Shown here in pieces: positions 1-6,245 of a stretch of 32,551 nucleotides of DNA. A program made the position numbers and the translations under genes. This DNA is from Rhodospirillales bacterium CG15_BIG_FIL_POST_REV_8_21_14_020_66_15 (lineage in GTDB: Bacteria > Pseudomonadota > Alphaproteobacteria > Rhodospirillales > Casp-alpha2): contig PFFW01000043.1 in NCBI GenBank assembly GCA_002781745.1, forward strand, positions 1 to 32,551, given 5' to 3'. Position 1 is the stretch's first letter; each line of letters opens with the position of its first letter. The notes under the pieces are model-generated. The model was not told where the DNA came from, searched no databases, and worked only from the letters and a program-made list of their open reading frames with translations.

Positions 1-2
1 AG

Positions 3-242
3 GCCCACGGCGGTCGGATGTTCCTGACCGGGGTCGCCATTGCCTTTCTTTTGACAATTCCCGTGGTCAATCTCCTGACTCCGGTGATCGCCACGGCGGC
101 CATGGTCCATCAGTTCGAAAAATGGCGGCGGCGGGGGACCCCGGGACAATCGGGAGGGACGCGGGGCGGCCCGGCGCGGGGCACGCATCTGGCCCGTCCG
201 GGCGCCAATTCCGTGCTGGACGGATCAGGGCCCAAGGCGTAA
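3..242 (+). CDS. EI24/CysZ-like membrane protein, C-terminal end (5' truncated by window)
   Basis: Only the last 79 codons are present; the frame is open to the left edge, so the gene starts outside the window. The visible part begins with a hydrophobic segment ending in IPVVNLLTPVIATAAMVH, which resembles the last membrane helix and the short conserved tail of EI24-domain (CysZ/Etoposide-induced 2.4) integral membrane proteins. It is followed by a basic, disordered Gly/Arg-rich tail. The family includes the CysZ sulfate channel and many alphaproteobacterial homologues of unknown substrate. It lies 4 nt upstream of the bactofilin gene on the same strand, so the two are probably co-transcribed. 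The assignment rests on one short motif and is moderate. Confidence 0.6.
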   Translation, partial: AHGGRMFLTGVAIAFLLTIPVVNLLTPVIATAAMVHQFEKWRRRGTPGQSGGTRGGPARGTHLARPGANSVLDGSGPKA

Positions 243-246
243 GTAA

Positions 247-837
247 TTGACTATGTTTGGGAAGAAAAAGGACGGCCCGACCGTACCGGCACCGGCCGCC
301 CAGAAGGAAGCTGACGTGAGCGACGAAACAAAAGACGACGGCGGGGATTTCTCCGCGCCGCCCCTGAAACCCTTTTCCCGCAAGGGCTCCCACGCGCCCA
401 AGCCGCCCACGTCGTCGGGCATGTCGCCCGAGCTTCACCGCCGCCCGCCCGAAGTGCCGACCACGGCCCGGCGCATCGACCGCGCGCGCACGCTCGACGT
501 CGGCTCGGACCAGAAGCGCCTGATCGTCGGCCGCGACATCTCGCTGACCGGCGAGATCACGTCCTGCGACCGTCTGGTGGTCGAGGGCCAGGTCGAGATC
601 ACCCTGCCCGGCGCGCGGCTGATCGAGGTCGCGCCGACGGGCGTGTTCAAGGGCAACGCCGACGTCGAGGAAGCCGACATTTCGGGCCGTTTCGAGGGCG
701 AACTGATCGCCCGCGGGCGTCTCGTGGTGCGCGCCGGCGGGCGGGTCCAGGGCAAGATCCGCTATGGCCGCATCGTCATCGAGCAGGGCGGCGAAATCGC
801 CGGCGACATGCAGACCCTCGACAAAGAACACGACTGA
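247..837 (+). CDS. Bactofilin (polymer-forming cytoskeletal protein)
   Basis: Bactofilins self-assemble without nucleotide into filaments or membrane-bound sheets that position cell-wall and other envelope enzymes. The protein has a charged, Pro-rich N-terminus (about residues 1-85) and then the bactofilin beta-helix (about 88-190), seen as regularly spaced short strands such as LIVGRDISLTGEITSCDRLV, FKGNADVEEADISGRF and GGRVQGKIRYGRIVIEQGG. Length (about 195 aa) is normal for the family. The start is uncertain: TTG at 247 has an AAGG about 9 nt upstream, while ATG at 253 keeps the same frame and loses two residues. It sits between a membrane protein gene and a lipoprotein gene on the same strand, which fits an envelope-associated role. 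Confidence 0.9.
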   Translation: MTMFGKKKDGPTVPAPAAQKEADVSDETKDDGGDFSAPPLKPFSRKGSHAPKPPTSSGMSPELHRRPPEVPTTARRIDRARTLDVGSDQKRLIVGRDISLTGEITSCDRLVVEGQVEITLPGARLIEVAPTGVFKGNADVEEADISGRFEGELIARGRLVVRAGGRVQGKIRYGRIVIEQGGEIAGDMQTLDKEHD

Positions 838-842
838 ACACA

Positions 843-1295
843 GTGGCCGGCCGCCGTTTCCGCCCGCTCTCCATTCCTCTTCTCCTCGCCGTCCTGCTGA
901 CGGCCTGCGCCGGCGACGGCCAGGTGGCGCGAACCCGGCTCCCGGCGGAGGCCGACGGAACCGCCGCCGCCGCGGTCGCCGGACCGGCCGCCGCGGCGCC
1001 CCAGGAGGCGGCCCTGCCGACCCCGCCGGCCCTGCCGCGCATCGCCGTGAAGGAGGTCCTGGGCTTTTCCAGGAACGACCTGGTCGCCGCGTTCGGCGCG
1101 CCCGCCTTCAGCCGCGTCGACAAGGGGGCGGAAATCCTGCGCTTCCGCGGCGAGGGCTGCGTGCTCGACGTGTTCCTTTACAAGGACCGGGCCGGCGGCC
1201 CGGCCCGTGTCGCCCATTTCGAGGCCCGCGACGCGGCCGGCAAGGCCGCCGACCGCGAGGCCTGCGTCAACGCGACGCCGCGCGCGCGGGGATAG
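843..1295 (+). CDS. Small hypothetical lipoprotein
   Basis: Predicted 150-aa lipoprotein: a basic N-terminus, a hydrophobic stretch (LSIPLLLAVLLTAC) and a lipobox whose Cys lies near residue 22, then an Ala/Pro-rich linker (about 25-60) and a compact C-terminal domain with KEVLGFSRNDLVAAFGAP, FSRVDKGAEILRF and CVLDVFLYKD. That pattern resembles small SmpA/BamE-like or BLIP-like folds, but I cannot assign a family. It starts at GTG 843, 5 nt after the bactofilin stop, which suggests translational coupling. Its location suggests work in the cell envelope together with the bactofilin; that is inference. Confidence 0.75.
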   Translation: MAGRRFRPLSIPLLLAVLLTACAGDGQVARTRLPAEADGTAAAAVAGPAAAAPQEAALPTPPALPRIAVKEVLGFSRNDLVAAFGAPAFSRVDKGAEILRFRGEGCVLDVFLYKDRAGGPARVAHFEARDAAGKAADREACVNATPRARG

Positions 1296-1308
1296 CCGCC
1301 CGGCAACC

Positions 1309-1392
1309 GATCGGGCCGGCCCTCATGCTTCGACGGCGCTCGGCATGTGGGCCTCGCCCTGAGCTTGCCGAAAAGCGGGGCCCGGTCCGATC
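1309..1392. repeat. Nested inverted repeat, REP-like, between convergent genes
   Basis: Outer arms 1309-1319 and 1382-1392 pair with one mismatch (GATCGGGCCGG against the complement of CCGGTCCGATC). Inside, 1329-1343 (TTCGACGGCGCTCGG) and 1357-1372 (CCCTGAGCTTGCCGAA) form an imperfect second stem. The inner arm resembles the TTCGACAAGCTCAGG-type motif often seen as a dispersed intergenic repeat in GC-rich proteobacteria. It lies between the ends of the lipoprotein gene and nth, so it may act as a bidirectional transcription terminator. No T-tract follows. Confidence 0.5.
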
Positions 1393-1406
1393 GACCGGAA
1401 CCCGCA

Positions 1407-2039
1407 TCAGACCGTCTTGCCCTTGAACCGGCACAGGTCGGCGACGACGCAGTCCGGACAGGCGGGCTTCCGCGCCTTGCACACGTAGCGCCCGTGCAGG
1501 ATCAGCCAGTGATGGGCGTGGCGCAGGTATCGGCGCGGCGTCACCTTCAGAAGCCTGGTCTCCACCTCCAGGGGCGTCTTGCCGGGTGCGATGCCCGTGC
1601 GGTTGCCGATGCGGAAGATATGCGTGTCGACGGCGATGGTCGGCGCGCCGAAGGCGATGTTGCGGACCACGTTGGCGGTCTTGCGGCCGACGCCGGGCAG
1701 GGCCTCGAGCGCCGCCTGGTCGTCGGGCACCTGCGATCCATGGCGTTCGATCAGGATTTGCGACAGCTTGAAGACGTTGGCCGCCTTGTTCCTGTACAGG
1801 CCGATGGTCTTCACGTAGTCCCTGATCTTGGCCTCGCCCAGGGCAACCATCTTTTCCGGCGTGTCGGCGGCCTTGAACAGGGGACCCGTCGCCCTGTTGA
1901 CGCCGACGTCGGTGGCCTGCGCCGACAGCACCACGGCGACCAGCAGGGTGAACGGGTTGACCCAGTCCAGTTCCCCCTTCGGTTCCGGGTTCCGCTCGTG
2001 CAGGCGGCGGTAGAACTCCTCGATATCGGCTTTCCTCAT
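1407..2039 (-). CDS. nth: Endonuclease III (base-excision repair DNA glycosylase/AP lyase)
   Basis: Removes oxidised pyrimidines from DNA and nicks the abasic site. All family hallmarks are visible: helix-hairpin-helix LPGVGRKTANVV with the catalytic Lys at residue 120, the catalytic Asp at 138 (AVDTHIFRIGN), and the C-terminal 4Fe-4S cluster motif C-X6-C-X2-C-X5-C at 187, 194, 197 and 203. These positions equal those of the E. coli enzyme. Length 210 aa is normal. Start is the ATG at 2039. It reads divergently from the cyclase gene and belongs to the minus-strand chain that includes dapB further downstream in this window. Confidence 0.97.
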   Translation of the reverse strand: MRKADIEEFYRRLHERNPEPKGELDWVNPFTLLVAVVLSAQATDVGVNRATGPLFKAADTPEKMVALGEAKIRDYVKTIGLYRNKAANVFKLSQILIERHGSQVPDDQAALEALPGVGRKTANVVRNIAFGAPTIAVDTHIFRIGNRTGIAPGKTPLEVETRLLKVTPRRYLRHAHHWLILHGRYVCKARKPACPDCVVADLCRFKGKTV

Positions 2040-2086
2040 GGCCGCCGTCGACCCTCTTCTGCTACCTTCGATTGACGCATGTCATG

Positions 2087-2104
2087 CCGCCCCCGCGGGG
2101 GCGG
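2087..2104. promoter_or_regulatory. Perfect 18-bp GC palindrome with T-run, upstream of cyclase gene
   Basis: CCGCCCCCGCGGGGGCGG is its own reverse complement and is followed on the plus strand by TTTT (2105-2108). It lies in the 100-nt intergenic space between divergent nth and the cyclase gene, about 36 nt before the likely cyclase ATG. It could be a leader hairpin or attenuator, or a dyad operator. As an intrinsic terminator its T-run is short. Confidence 0.35.
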
Positions 2105-2140
2105 TTTTAGATTGCACTGGTCATGGGCCGGGAACAACCG

Positions 2141-3409
2141 ATGAACGACGCATCCTATCCCCTGAAGCGGCATTTCTGGCGGCGCATCGCGCCGGGCCTG
2201 GCCGTGTTGCTGGCCGTCATGGTGGCGGCGACCGTGTTCGCGGTGACCCGCACGACGGAGAACATCTATCTGGAACTGGCGCGTCAGCGCGCCGAGGCCG
2301 TGTCCACCGCCGTGGCCCACGCGGCGCCCGAGGCCTGGGCGCACCTGCTGGCCCACGGCGACACCAAGTCAGACCACGACAAGCTGCGCGCCGCCATCGA
2401 CCAGGAGGTGCGCGAGCTGCGCATCCAGGCCATGAAGGTCTACAACCTGGCGGGCCAGGTGCTGTTCTCGACCGACGTCGCCGACTTCGCCAAGCGCGAG
2501 ACCAACCCGGCGCTGAAGACCGTGGTGTTCGACGGCACGCCGGTGCTGGTGCGCATCGTCGAGAACGGCCAGGACCTGTACGAAATCTACGTCCCCGTGC
2601 GCGACGCCCAGGGCGACATCGCCGCCGTGTTCGAACTGTACGAGCCGGTCGGCTACCTGGACGCGCTGCTGCTGCGCTCGGGCCTGATCGCCGCCGCCGC
2701 ACCGGCGGCGGGGCTGGTGCTGCTGCTGGCGGGGCTGGGGCTGCTGGTCGGGCGCGGCCAGCGCGAGATCGACAGCCGCTCGGCCGCCCTGGACGAGACC
2801 CGGCGCAAGCTGGAAAGCTTCGTGTCGGCAAGCGCCGTCGACGCGGCGCGGGGCGGCGGCGACATTCCCTCGACGCGCGTGCGCCTGACGCTGTTCTATT
2901 CCGACGCCCGCGACTTCACCGGCTATTCGGAGAACAACCCGCCGGAGCGCGTGGTGTGGTTCCTCAACGAGCTGATGGGCATCCAGGTGGCGGCCGTCGA
3001 GGCCCACGGCGGCGACGTCGACAAAATGATCGGCGACGCGCTGCTGGCCCGCTTCGACGGCAGGGACGCCGAGGCCCGGGCGCTGGCCGCCGCGCGCGAC
3101 GTGCAGGCGGAGCTGGCGCGCGCCAACCTGCCGCGCCCGGTCGGCATCGGCGTCTATACGGGCGAGGTGATTTCCGGCGCCGTCGGTTCCGCCCGCCGGC
3201 GCGACTTCACGGTGATCGGCGACGGGGTCAATGTGGCGGCGCGGCTGTGTTCGGCGGCGGCGGCGGGCGAGATCGTCGCCGACGCCGACACCCTGGCAAC
3301 GGCCGGCGGAACCGCGGCCGACGGCTTCGGGCCCGAGGAGGCGATTTCCGTCAAGGGCCGGCGCGAGCCCGTGCGCGTGCGCCGCTACGCGCAAGGCCGG
3401 GCGGCCTGA
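2141..3409 (+). CDS. Membrane-bound class III adenylate/guanylate cyclase with periplasmic sensor region
   Basis: Likely makes cAMP from ATP at the inner membrane. From the ATG at 2141 (422 aa): TM1 about 16-36, a periplasmic region about 37-178, TM2 about 181-203, a short linker, and a class III cyclase catalytic domain about 245-415. Metal-binding Asp residues are in FYSDARDFTGYS (D255) and KMIGDALLARF (D299). The substrate and transition-state segment DFTVIGDGVNVAARL supplies D355, N364 and R368. Lys before IGDA and Asp in DFTVIGD point to ATP rather than GTP. A longer start at 2123 adds six residues but has no ribosome-binding site. No HAMP domain is obvious. The periplasmic part resembles no sensor fold I can name. 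Confidence 0.92.
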   Translation: MNDASYPLKRHFWRRIAPGLAVLLAVMVAATVFAVTRTTENIYLELARQRAEAVSTAVAHAAPEAWAHLLAHGDTKSDHDKLRAAIDQEVRELRIQAMKVYNLAGQVLFSTDVADFAKRETNPALKTVVFDGTPVLVRIVENGQDLYEIYVPVRDAQGDIAAVFELYEPVGYLDALLLRSGLIAAAAPAAGLVLLLAGLGLLVGRGQREIDSRSAALDETRRKLESFVSASAVDAARGGGDIPSTRVRLTLFYSDARDFTGYSENNPPERVVWFLNELMGIQVAAVEAHGGDVDKMIGDALLARFDGRDAEARALAAARDVQAELARANLPRPVGIGVYTGEVISGAVGSARRRDFTVIGDGVNVAARLCSAAAAGEIVADADTLATAGGTAADGFGPEEAISVKGRREPVRVRRYAQGRAA

Positions 3410-3452
3410 CCTTCCCCTTTTTCTCGCGCGGCGGCTTGCGTATCATGGGGCG

Positions 3453-3941
3453 ATGAACGCATTCGACCCCGACGCCTGCCTGTTCCGCGCGGAACTGCGC
3501 CCGCACCGCTCCTCGACGCTGCGGGGCGTGCACGTCTTCATGTGGGTGCTGGCCGTGTTCTGGGTGCCGCTGTCGGTGCTGTTCATCGTCATCGGCGCGT
3601 GGCCCGTGTTCCCCTTCATGGGGGCGGAGGTGCTGCTGCTCTACGCCCTGCTGCGCCTCAACCTCAGGCGCGGACGCGAGGTCGAGACCATCGCCGTCAC
3701 CGCGCGGGAGTTGTGCGTCGAGCGCGTCAGCCACTGGGGCAAACGCGACCGCTGGTCGTTCCAGCCGCAATGGCTGCAGGTGCTGATCGAGAACCGGCGC
3801 GGGCGGCACGCCGACCTTCTGCTGCGCTCGCACGGGCGGTCGCTCGCCATCGGGCGGTTCCTGACCGTGGACGAAAAGGTCGGCGTGGCCGAGCGGCTGA
3901 AGCGGGTGCTCGCCGACCTGCGCAACCCGGTGCCGGCCTAG
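3453..3941 (+). CDS. DUF2244 family membrane protein
   Basis: A 162-aa integral membrane protein of unknown function. After about 25 soluble residues come two adjacent hydrophobic helices (about 28-48 and 50-68, including MWVLAVFWVPLSVLFIVIG and FMGAEVLLLYALLRL), then a basic cytoplasmic domain with RDRWSFQPQWLQVLIE and SLAIGRFLTVDEK, the arrangement typical of DUF2244 proteins. Start is ATG 3453, preceded by GGGGCG. Its stop codon shares the bases CTAG (3938-3941) with the stop of convergent dapB, so there is no intergenic space at this junction. Confidence 0.85.
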   Translation: MNAFDPDACLFRAELRPHRSSTLRGVHVFMWVLAVFWVPLSVLFIVIGAWPVFPFMGAEVLLLYALLRLNLRRGREVETIAVTARELCVERVSHWGKRDRWSFQPQWLQVLIENRRGRHADLLLRSHGRSLAIGRFLTVDEKVGVAERLKRVLADLRNPVPA

Positions 3942-4738
3942 CTCAACCCCAGCACGTCGCGCATGGAATAGAGGCCGGGCGCCCGGCCCCGGCACCACAA
4001 TGCCGCGCGCACGGCGCCGCGGGCGAAGATCTCGCGGCTCGCCGCGCGGTGGGTCAGTTCCACGCGCTCCGCCGGCCCGGCGAAGATCACCGTGTGGTCG
4101 CCGACCACGTCGCCGCCGCGCAGGCTGGCGTAGCCGATGGCGCCGTCGGGGCGCGCGCCGGTATGGCCCTCGCGCGACAGGACGGCCGCCGCGTCGTGGT
4201 CGAGGCCCCTGCCCTCGGCCGCCGCGCGGCCGAGCATCAGCGCCGTGCCCGAGGGCGCGTCGATCTTGTGTTTGTGGTGCATCTCGACGATCTCGATGTC
4301 GTAGTCGGGGCCGAGCAGCGCCGCCGCCTGTTTGGCGAGGCCGACCAGCAGGTTGACGCCGAGCGACATGTTGCCGGCCTGCACGATGGCGGCCTTTTCC
4401 GATGCCCCCCGCACCGCCGACTGCTGCTCGGCCGTGAGGCCCGTGGTGCCGACGACCATGGCCGTCGCGGTGTCGAAGGCGAGCGCCGCATGGGCCGCCG
4501 TGGCGGCGGGAACCGTGAAGTCGATGACCACGTCCGACGCCTCGAACAGCGCCCGCGCGTCGTCCATGACGGCCGCCCCGGCCGGCTCCGAGCCGACCAG
4601 CAGGCCCAGGTCCTGGCCGATGAAGGGGCTGCCCGCCTGTTCCGTGCCGCCGGCGAGTTCCGCGCCCTCGGTCGCCAGCACGGTCTGGATCAGCATGCGG
4701 CCCATGCGCCCGCCGCAGCCGGTAATTCCGATGTTCAT
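3938..4738 (-). CDS. dapB: 4-hydroxy-tetrahydrodipicolinate reductase (lysine/DAP biosynthesis)
   Basis: NAD(P)H-dependent reductase of the diaminopimelate pathway, supplying meso-DAP for peptidoglycan and lysine for protein. Visible: the N-terminal dinucleotide-binding loop IGITGCGGRMGR, the GTTGL segment, and the signature HHKHKIDAPSGTALMLGRA with the catalytic His and Lys. Length 266 aa is normal. The ATG is at 4738, with GGAGTCTCCCC just upstream. Its 3' end overlaps the DUF2244 gene by four bases. Upstream lie two palindromes (4809-4820 and 4838-4851) that may belong to its control region. Confidence 0.97.
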   Translation of the reverse strand: MNIGITGCGGRMGRMLIQTVLATEGAELAGGTEQAGSPFIGQDLGLLVGSEPAGAAVMDDARALFEASDVVIDFTVPAATAAHAALAFDTATAMVVGTTGLTAEQQSAVRGASEKAAIVQAGNMSLGVNLLVGLAKQAAALLGPDYDIEIVEMHHKHKIDAPSGTALMLGRAAAEGRGLDHDAAAVLSREGHTGARPDGAIGYASLRGGDVVGDHTVIFAGPAERVELTHRAASREIFARGAVRAALWCRGRAPGLYSMRDVLGLS

Positions 4739-4808
4739 GGGGAGACTCCGCTGCCCTGTTTGTTCCTCGTTGCCGGGGAATCTATGGGGCGGGAAAGGAT
4801 AAGGGAAC

Positions 4809-4851
4809 CTGAAATTTCAGCGCGCAAACTGATCAGCCGAAATCGATTTCG
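4809..4851. promoter_or_regulatory. Two adjacent palindromes upstream of dapB
   Basis: CTGAAATTTCAG (4809-4820, 12 bp perfect) and CGAAATCGATTTCG (4838-4851, 14 bp perfect) lie 71-113 nt before the dapB start. The second is flanked by CAGC and GGCTG, which extend the stem with a small bulge. Such dyads can be operators for dimeric regulators. They also sit at the edge of the AT-rich island, so they may be part of its boundary. No regulator is assigned. Confidence 0.3.
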
Positions 4852-4863
4852 AGGCTGGAGGCA

Positions 4864-5034
4864 ATGGAGATAGGAACGCACCATTATGTAGGCGGATGGT
4901 ATCTCCACTTCTACGCTCGGGAGGCGGCTTAGCGAGAAGATTGGCGGCGCGTGTACAACGGCGAACGGTACGTGGCGTTTACGCGGGCGCGCGCTGACGC
5001 GCGAGGCGTCAAAGAACTGGAAAGGGTATTGGCC
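4864..5034 (+). pseudogene. Possible gene remnant with in-frame stop
   Basis: From ATG 4864 the frame encodes MEIGTHHYVGGWYLHFYAREAA, hits TAG at 4930, and then continues in the same frame with EDWRRVYNGERYVAFTRARA and further charged residues through to about 5034, beyond which it enters AT-rich DNA. The two parts together read like one small soluble protein, so this may be a decayed gene whose 3' end was replaced by the island. It is short and resembles no family I know. A chance open frame is possible. Confidence 0.25.
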
Positions 5035-5190
5035 TTAACGAAGGACGTTCTTAATGATGGATTTGTCTTTAGCTGCGTTTCTTATTATCTCATAAATAGC
5101 CAACAAAGCATCAGATGATATATTCCTATAATGTAAATCATATACAAAGTTAGCAAAAAACTCTTCGTCCAAATATATTTTTTTAACGCG
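5035..5190 (-). pseudogene. C-terminal half of a hypothetical gene split by the IS1595-family insertion
   Basis: Reading leftward from the element boundary, the frame gives RVKKIYLDEEFFANFVYD and then LHYRNISSDALLAIYEIIRN up to TAA at 5035. An ATG inside the element end (5217) makes it look like a 60-aa gene, but the first ten residues come from the inverted repeat. Its strand, base composition and phase match the truncated gene at 7366-7671. Joining the two at their shared CGC codon (7366-7368 and 5188-5190) gives one continuous frame of about 152 codons. The joined protein is small, helical and soluble by inspection. I do not recognise a named family with certainty. Confidence 0.6.
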
Positions 5191-5191
5191 A

Positions 5192-5211
5192 TTATAAACT
5201 TGACGTACGTA
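5192..5211 (+). repeat. Left terminal inverted repeat of the IS element
   Basis: TTATAAACTTGACGTACGTA (20 bp) matches the reverse complement of 7346-7365 at 19 of 20 positions. It lies 40 nt before the transposase start, as expected for an IS end. The inner part contains the self-complementary TACGTA. Confidence 0.75.
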
Positions 5212-5251
5212 CGCCATCTTGCTATCCTTTCACCATCGAAAGGAGAAAGCT

Positions 5252-6112
5252 GTGGCACACACCCCGACCATCACCGATTTCTTTCAGCAGTTCCCGGACG
5301 ACGACGCTTGCCTTGACTACCTTATGAAGCTGCGTCACGGCGAAACGCTTGAGTGCGAGAAGTGCGGCAAGGAAGGCCGCTGGTCCCGCCTTAAGAAGAT
5401 GCCGGCCTATGCCTGCCAGTGGTGCGGCCACCACATTCATCCGATGGTCGGAACGATGTTCCAAGGGTCCCGCATTCCGCTGCAAAAGTGGTTCTATGCG
5501 ATGTACCTGTTCACCACTTCGCGCCACGGCGTTCCGGCCAAGGAACTGCAACGCCAGTTGGGCGTGTCCTATCCGACCGCCTTCCGCATGGCGCACCTGA
5601 TCCGCGAATACATGGGCAAGGTTGACGGCGAGCCGCCGTTGACGGGCCATGTTGAAGCCGATGAAACCTATATCGGCGGCAAGCGGAAGGGTAAGCGCGG
5701 GCGCGGCGCTGCGGGCAAGTCTGTTGTATTCGGTATCCTTGAGCGCAACGGCGGCGAGGTTTACACCAAGGTCGTTCCCGACGCCTCGCGCAAGTCCCTC
5801 ATTCCCGAAATCACCAGTCAGGTTCCCAAGGGTACGCGCATCAGCACCGATGAATGGTTGCCTTACCGCGTTCTTTCCAGTCTCGGCTACAAGCACGATA
5901 CCGTTGAACACGGCGCGAAGCAGTGGGCCGAAGGCGATAGCCACGTGAACACTCTTGAAGCGTTCTGGTCCATGCTCAAGCGGTCGATCCGGGGAACGCA
6001 TATCCATATCAGTCAGAAGCATCTTCCGAAGTACCTTGGCGAGTTCGAGTATCGCTATAACCTTCGGAAGCAGCCCGACCAGATGTTCCCCCGCCTCCTG
6101 GCGAACCTGTAG
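5252..6112 (+). CDS. IS1595-family transposase (ISXO2-like DDE domain)
   Basis: Catalyses cut-and-paste or copy transposition of the surrounding element. From GTG 5252, with AGGAG 7 nt upstream, the protein is 286 aa. N-terminal zinc ribbon: Cys 35, 38, 55 and 58 (CEKC and CQWC). Next comes a helix-turn-helix-like region (about 90-120). The DDE domain follows, with D137 in VEADETYIGGK, D200 in ISTDEWLPYR and E236 in HVNTLEAFWS, and then the family tail GEFEYRYNLR. All catalytic residues are intact, so it may still be active. An upstream TTG (5219) would extend the frame but lies next to the inverted repeat and has no ribosome-binding site. The last 104 bases overlap an antisense passenger gene. 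Confidence 0.95.
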   Translation: MAHTPTITDFFQQFPDDDACLDYLMKLRHGETLECEKCGKEGRWSRLKKMPAYACQWCGHHIHPMVGTMFQGSRIPLQKWFYAMYLFTTSRHGVPAKELQRQLGVSYPTAFRMAHLIREYMGKVDGEPPLTGHVEADETYIGGKRKGKRGRGAAGKSVVFGILERNGGEVYTKVVPDASRKSLIPEITSQVPKGTRISTDEWLPYRVLSSLGYKHDTVEHGAKQWAEGDSHVNTLEAFWSMLKRSIRGTHIHISQKHLPKYLGEFEYRYNLRKQPDQMFPRLLANL

Positions 6113-6245
6113 CCGCCTCCATCAAATTCCAGAAACGGTCCCATCCGTCTGGGCGTGGATCGTTTAGTTCACGTTCCTTGGCGAACCGATCCAACTTGCC
6201 CATGTTGCGGGCTTCTTCGAGGGAGAGGTATTTACCGCGTGACAT
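6009..6245 (-). CDS. Small passenger protein of the IS element, antisense to transposase 3' end
   Basis: A 78-aa ORF starting MSRGKYLSLEEARNMGKLDR, then FAKERELNDPRPDGWDRF, ending in a Ser/Thr/Gly-rich tail (TRTRQGTSEDASD). The ATG at 6245 overlaps the end of the 345-codon gene by 14 nt and has GGAAAG 6 nt upstream, so it is probably translationally coupled to it. The 3' part (6009-6112) runs antisense through the transposase C-terminus. I have a recollection of similar small proteins with this N-terminus and Ser/Thr tail next to other IS1595-family transposases, but cannot verify it. Function is unknown. It has no membrane segment and no Cys. Antisense transcription could dampen transposase expression (inference). 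Confidence 0.6.
   Translation of the reverse strand: MSRGKYLSLEEARNMGKLDRFAKERELNDPRPDGWDRFWNLMEAATGSPGGGGTSGRAASEGYSDTRTRQGTSEDASD

Larger units (their letters stand above)
4739..5034. other. Intergenic stretch at left edge of the AT-rich island
   Basis: Holds the dapB upstream region with its two palindromes and, from 4864, a short coding-like stretch broken by a stop codon (annotated separately). No intact gene is visible. Base composition is that of the host up to about 5035 and then falls sharply. Confidence 0.5.

Noticed and set aside
2369-3394. Long antisense frames over the cyclase, dnaJ, dnaK, hemW and other GC-rich genes
   Set aside because: They mirror codon structure of the real genes (Arg/Gly/Ala/Val-rich shadows) and lack recognisable domains or ribosome-binding sites.
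5191-5217. Start codon of an apparent 60-aa gene (5035-5217)
   Set aside because: The ATG and first codons lie in the IS inverted repeat; the frame is better explained as the 3' half of the split gene.
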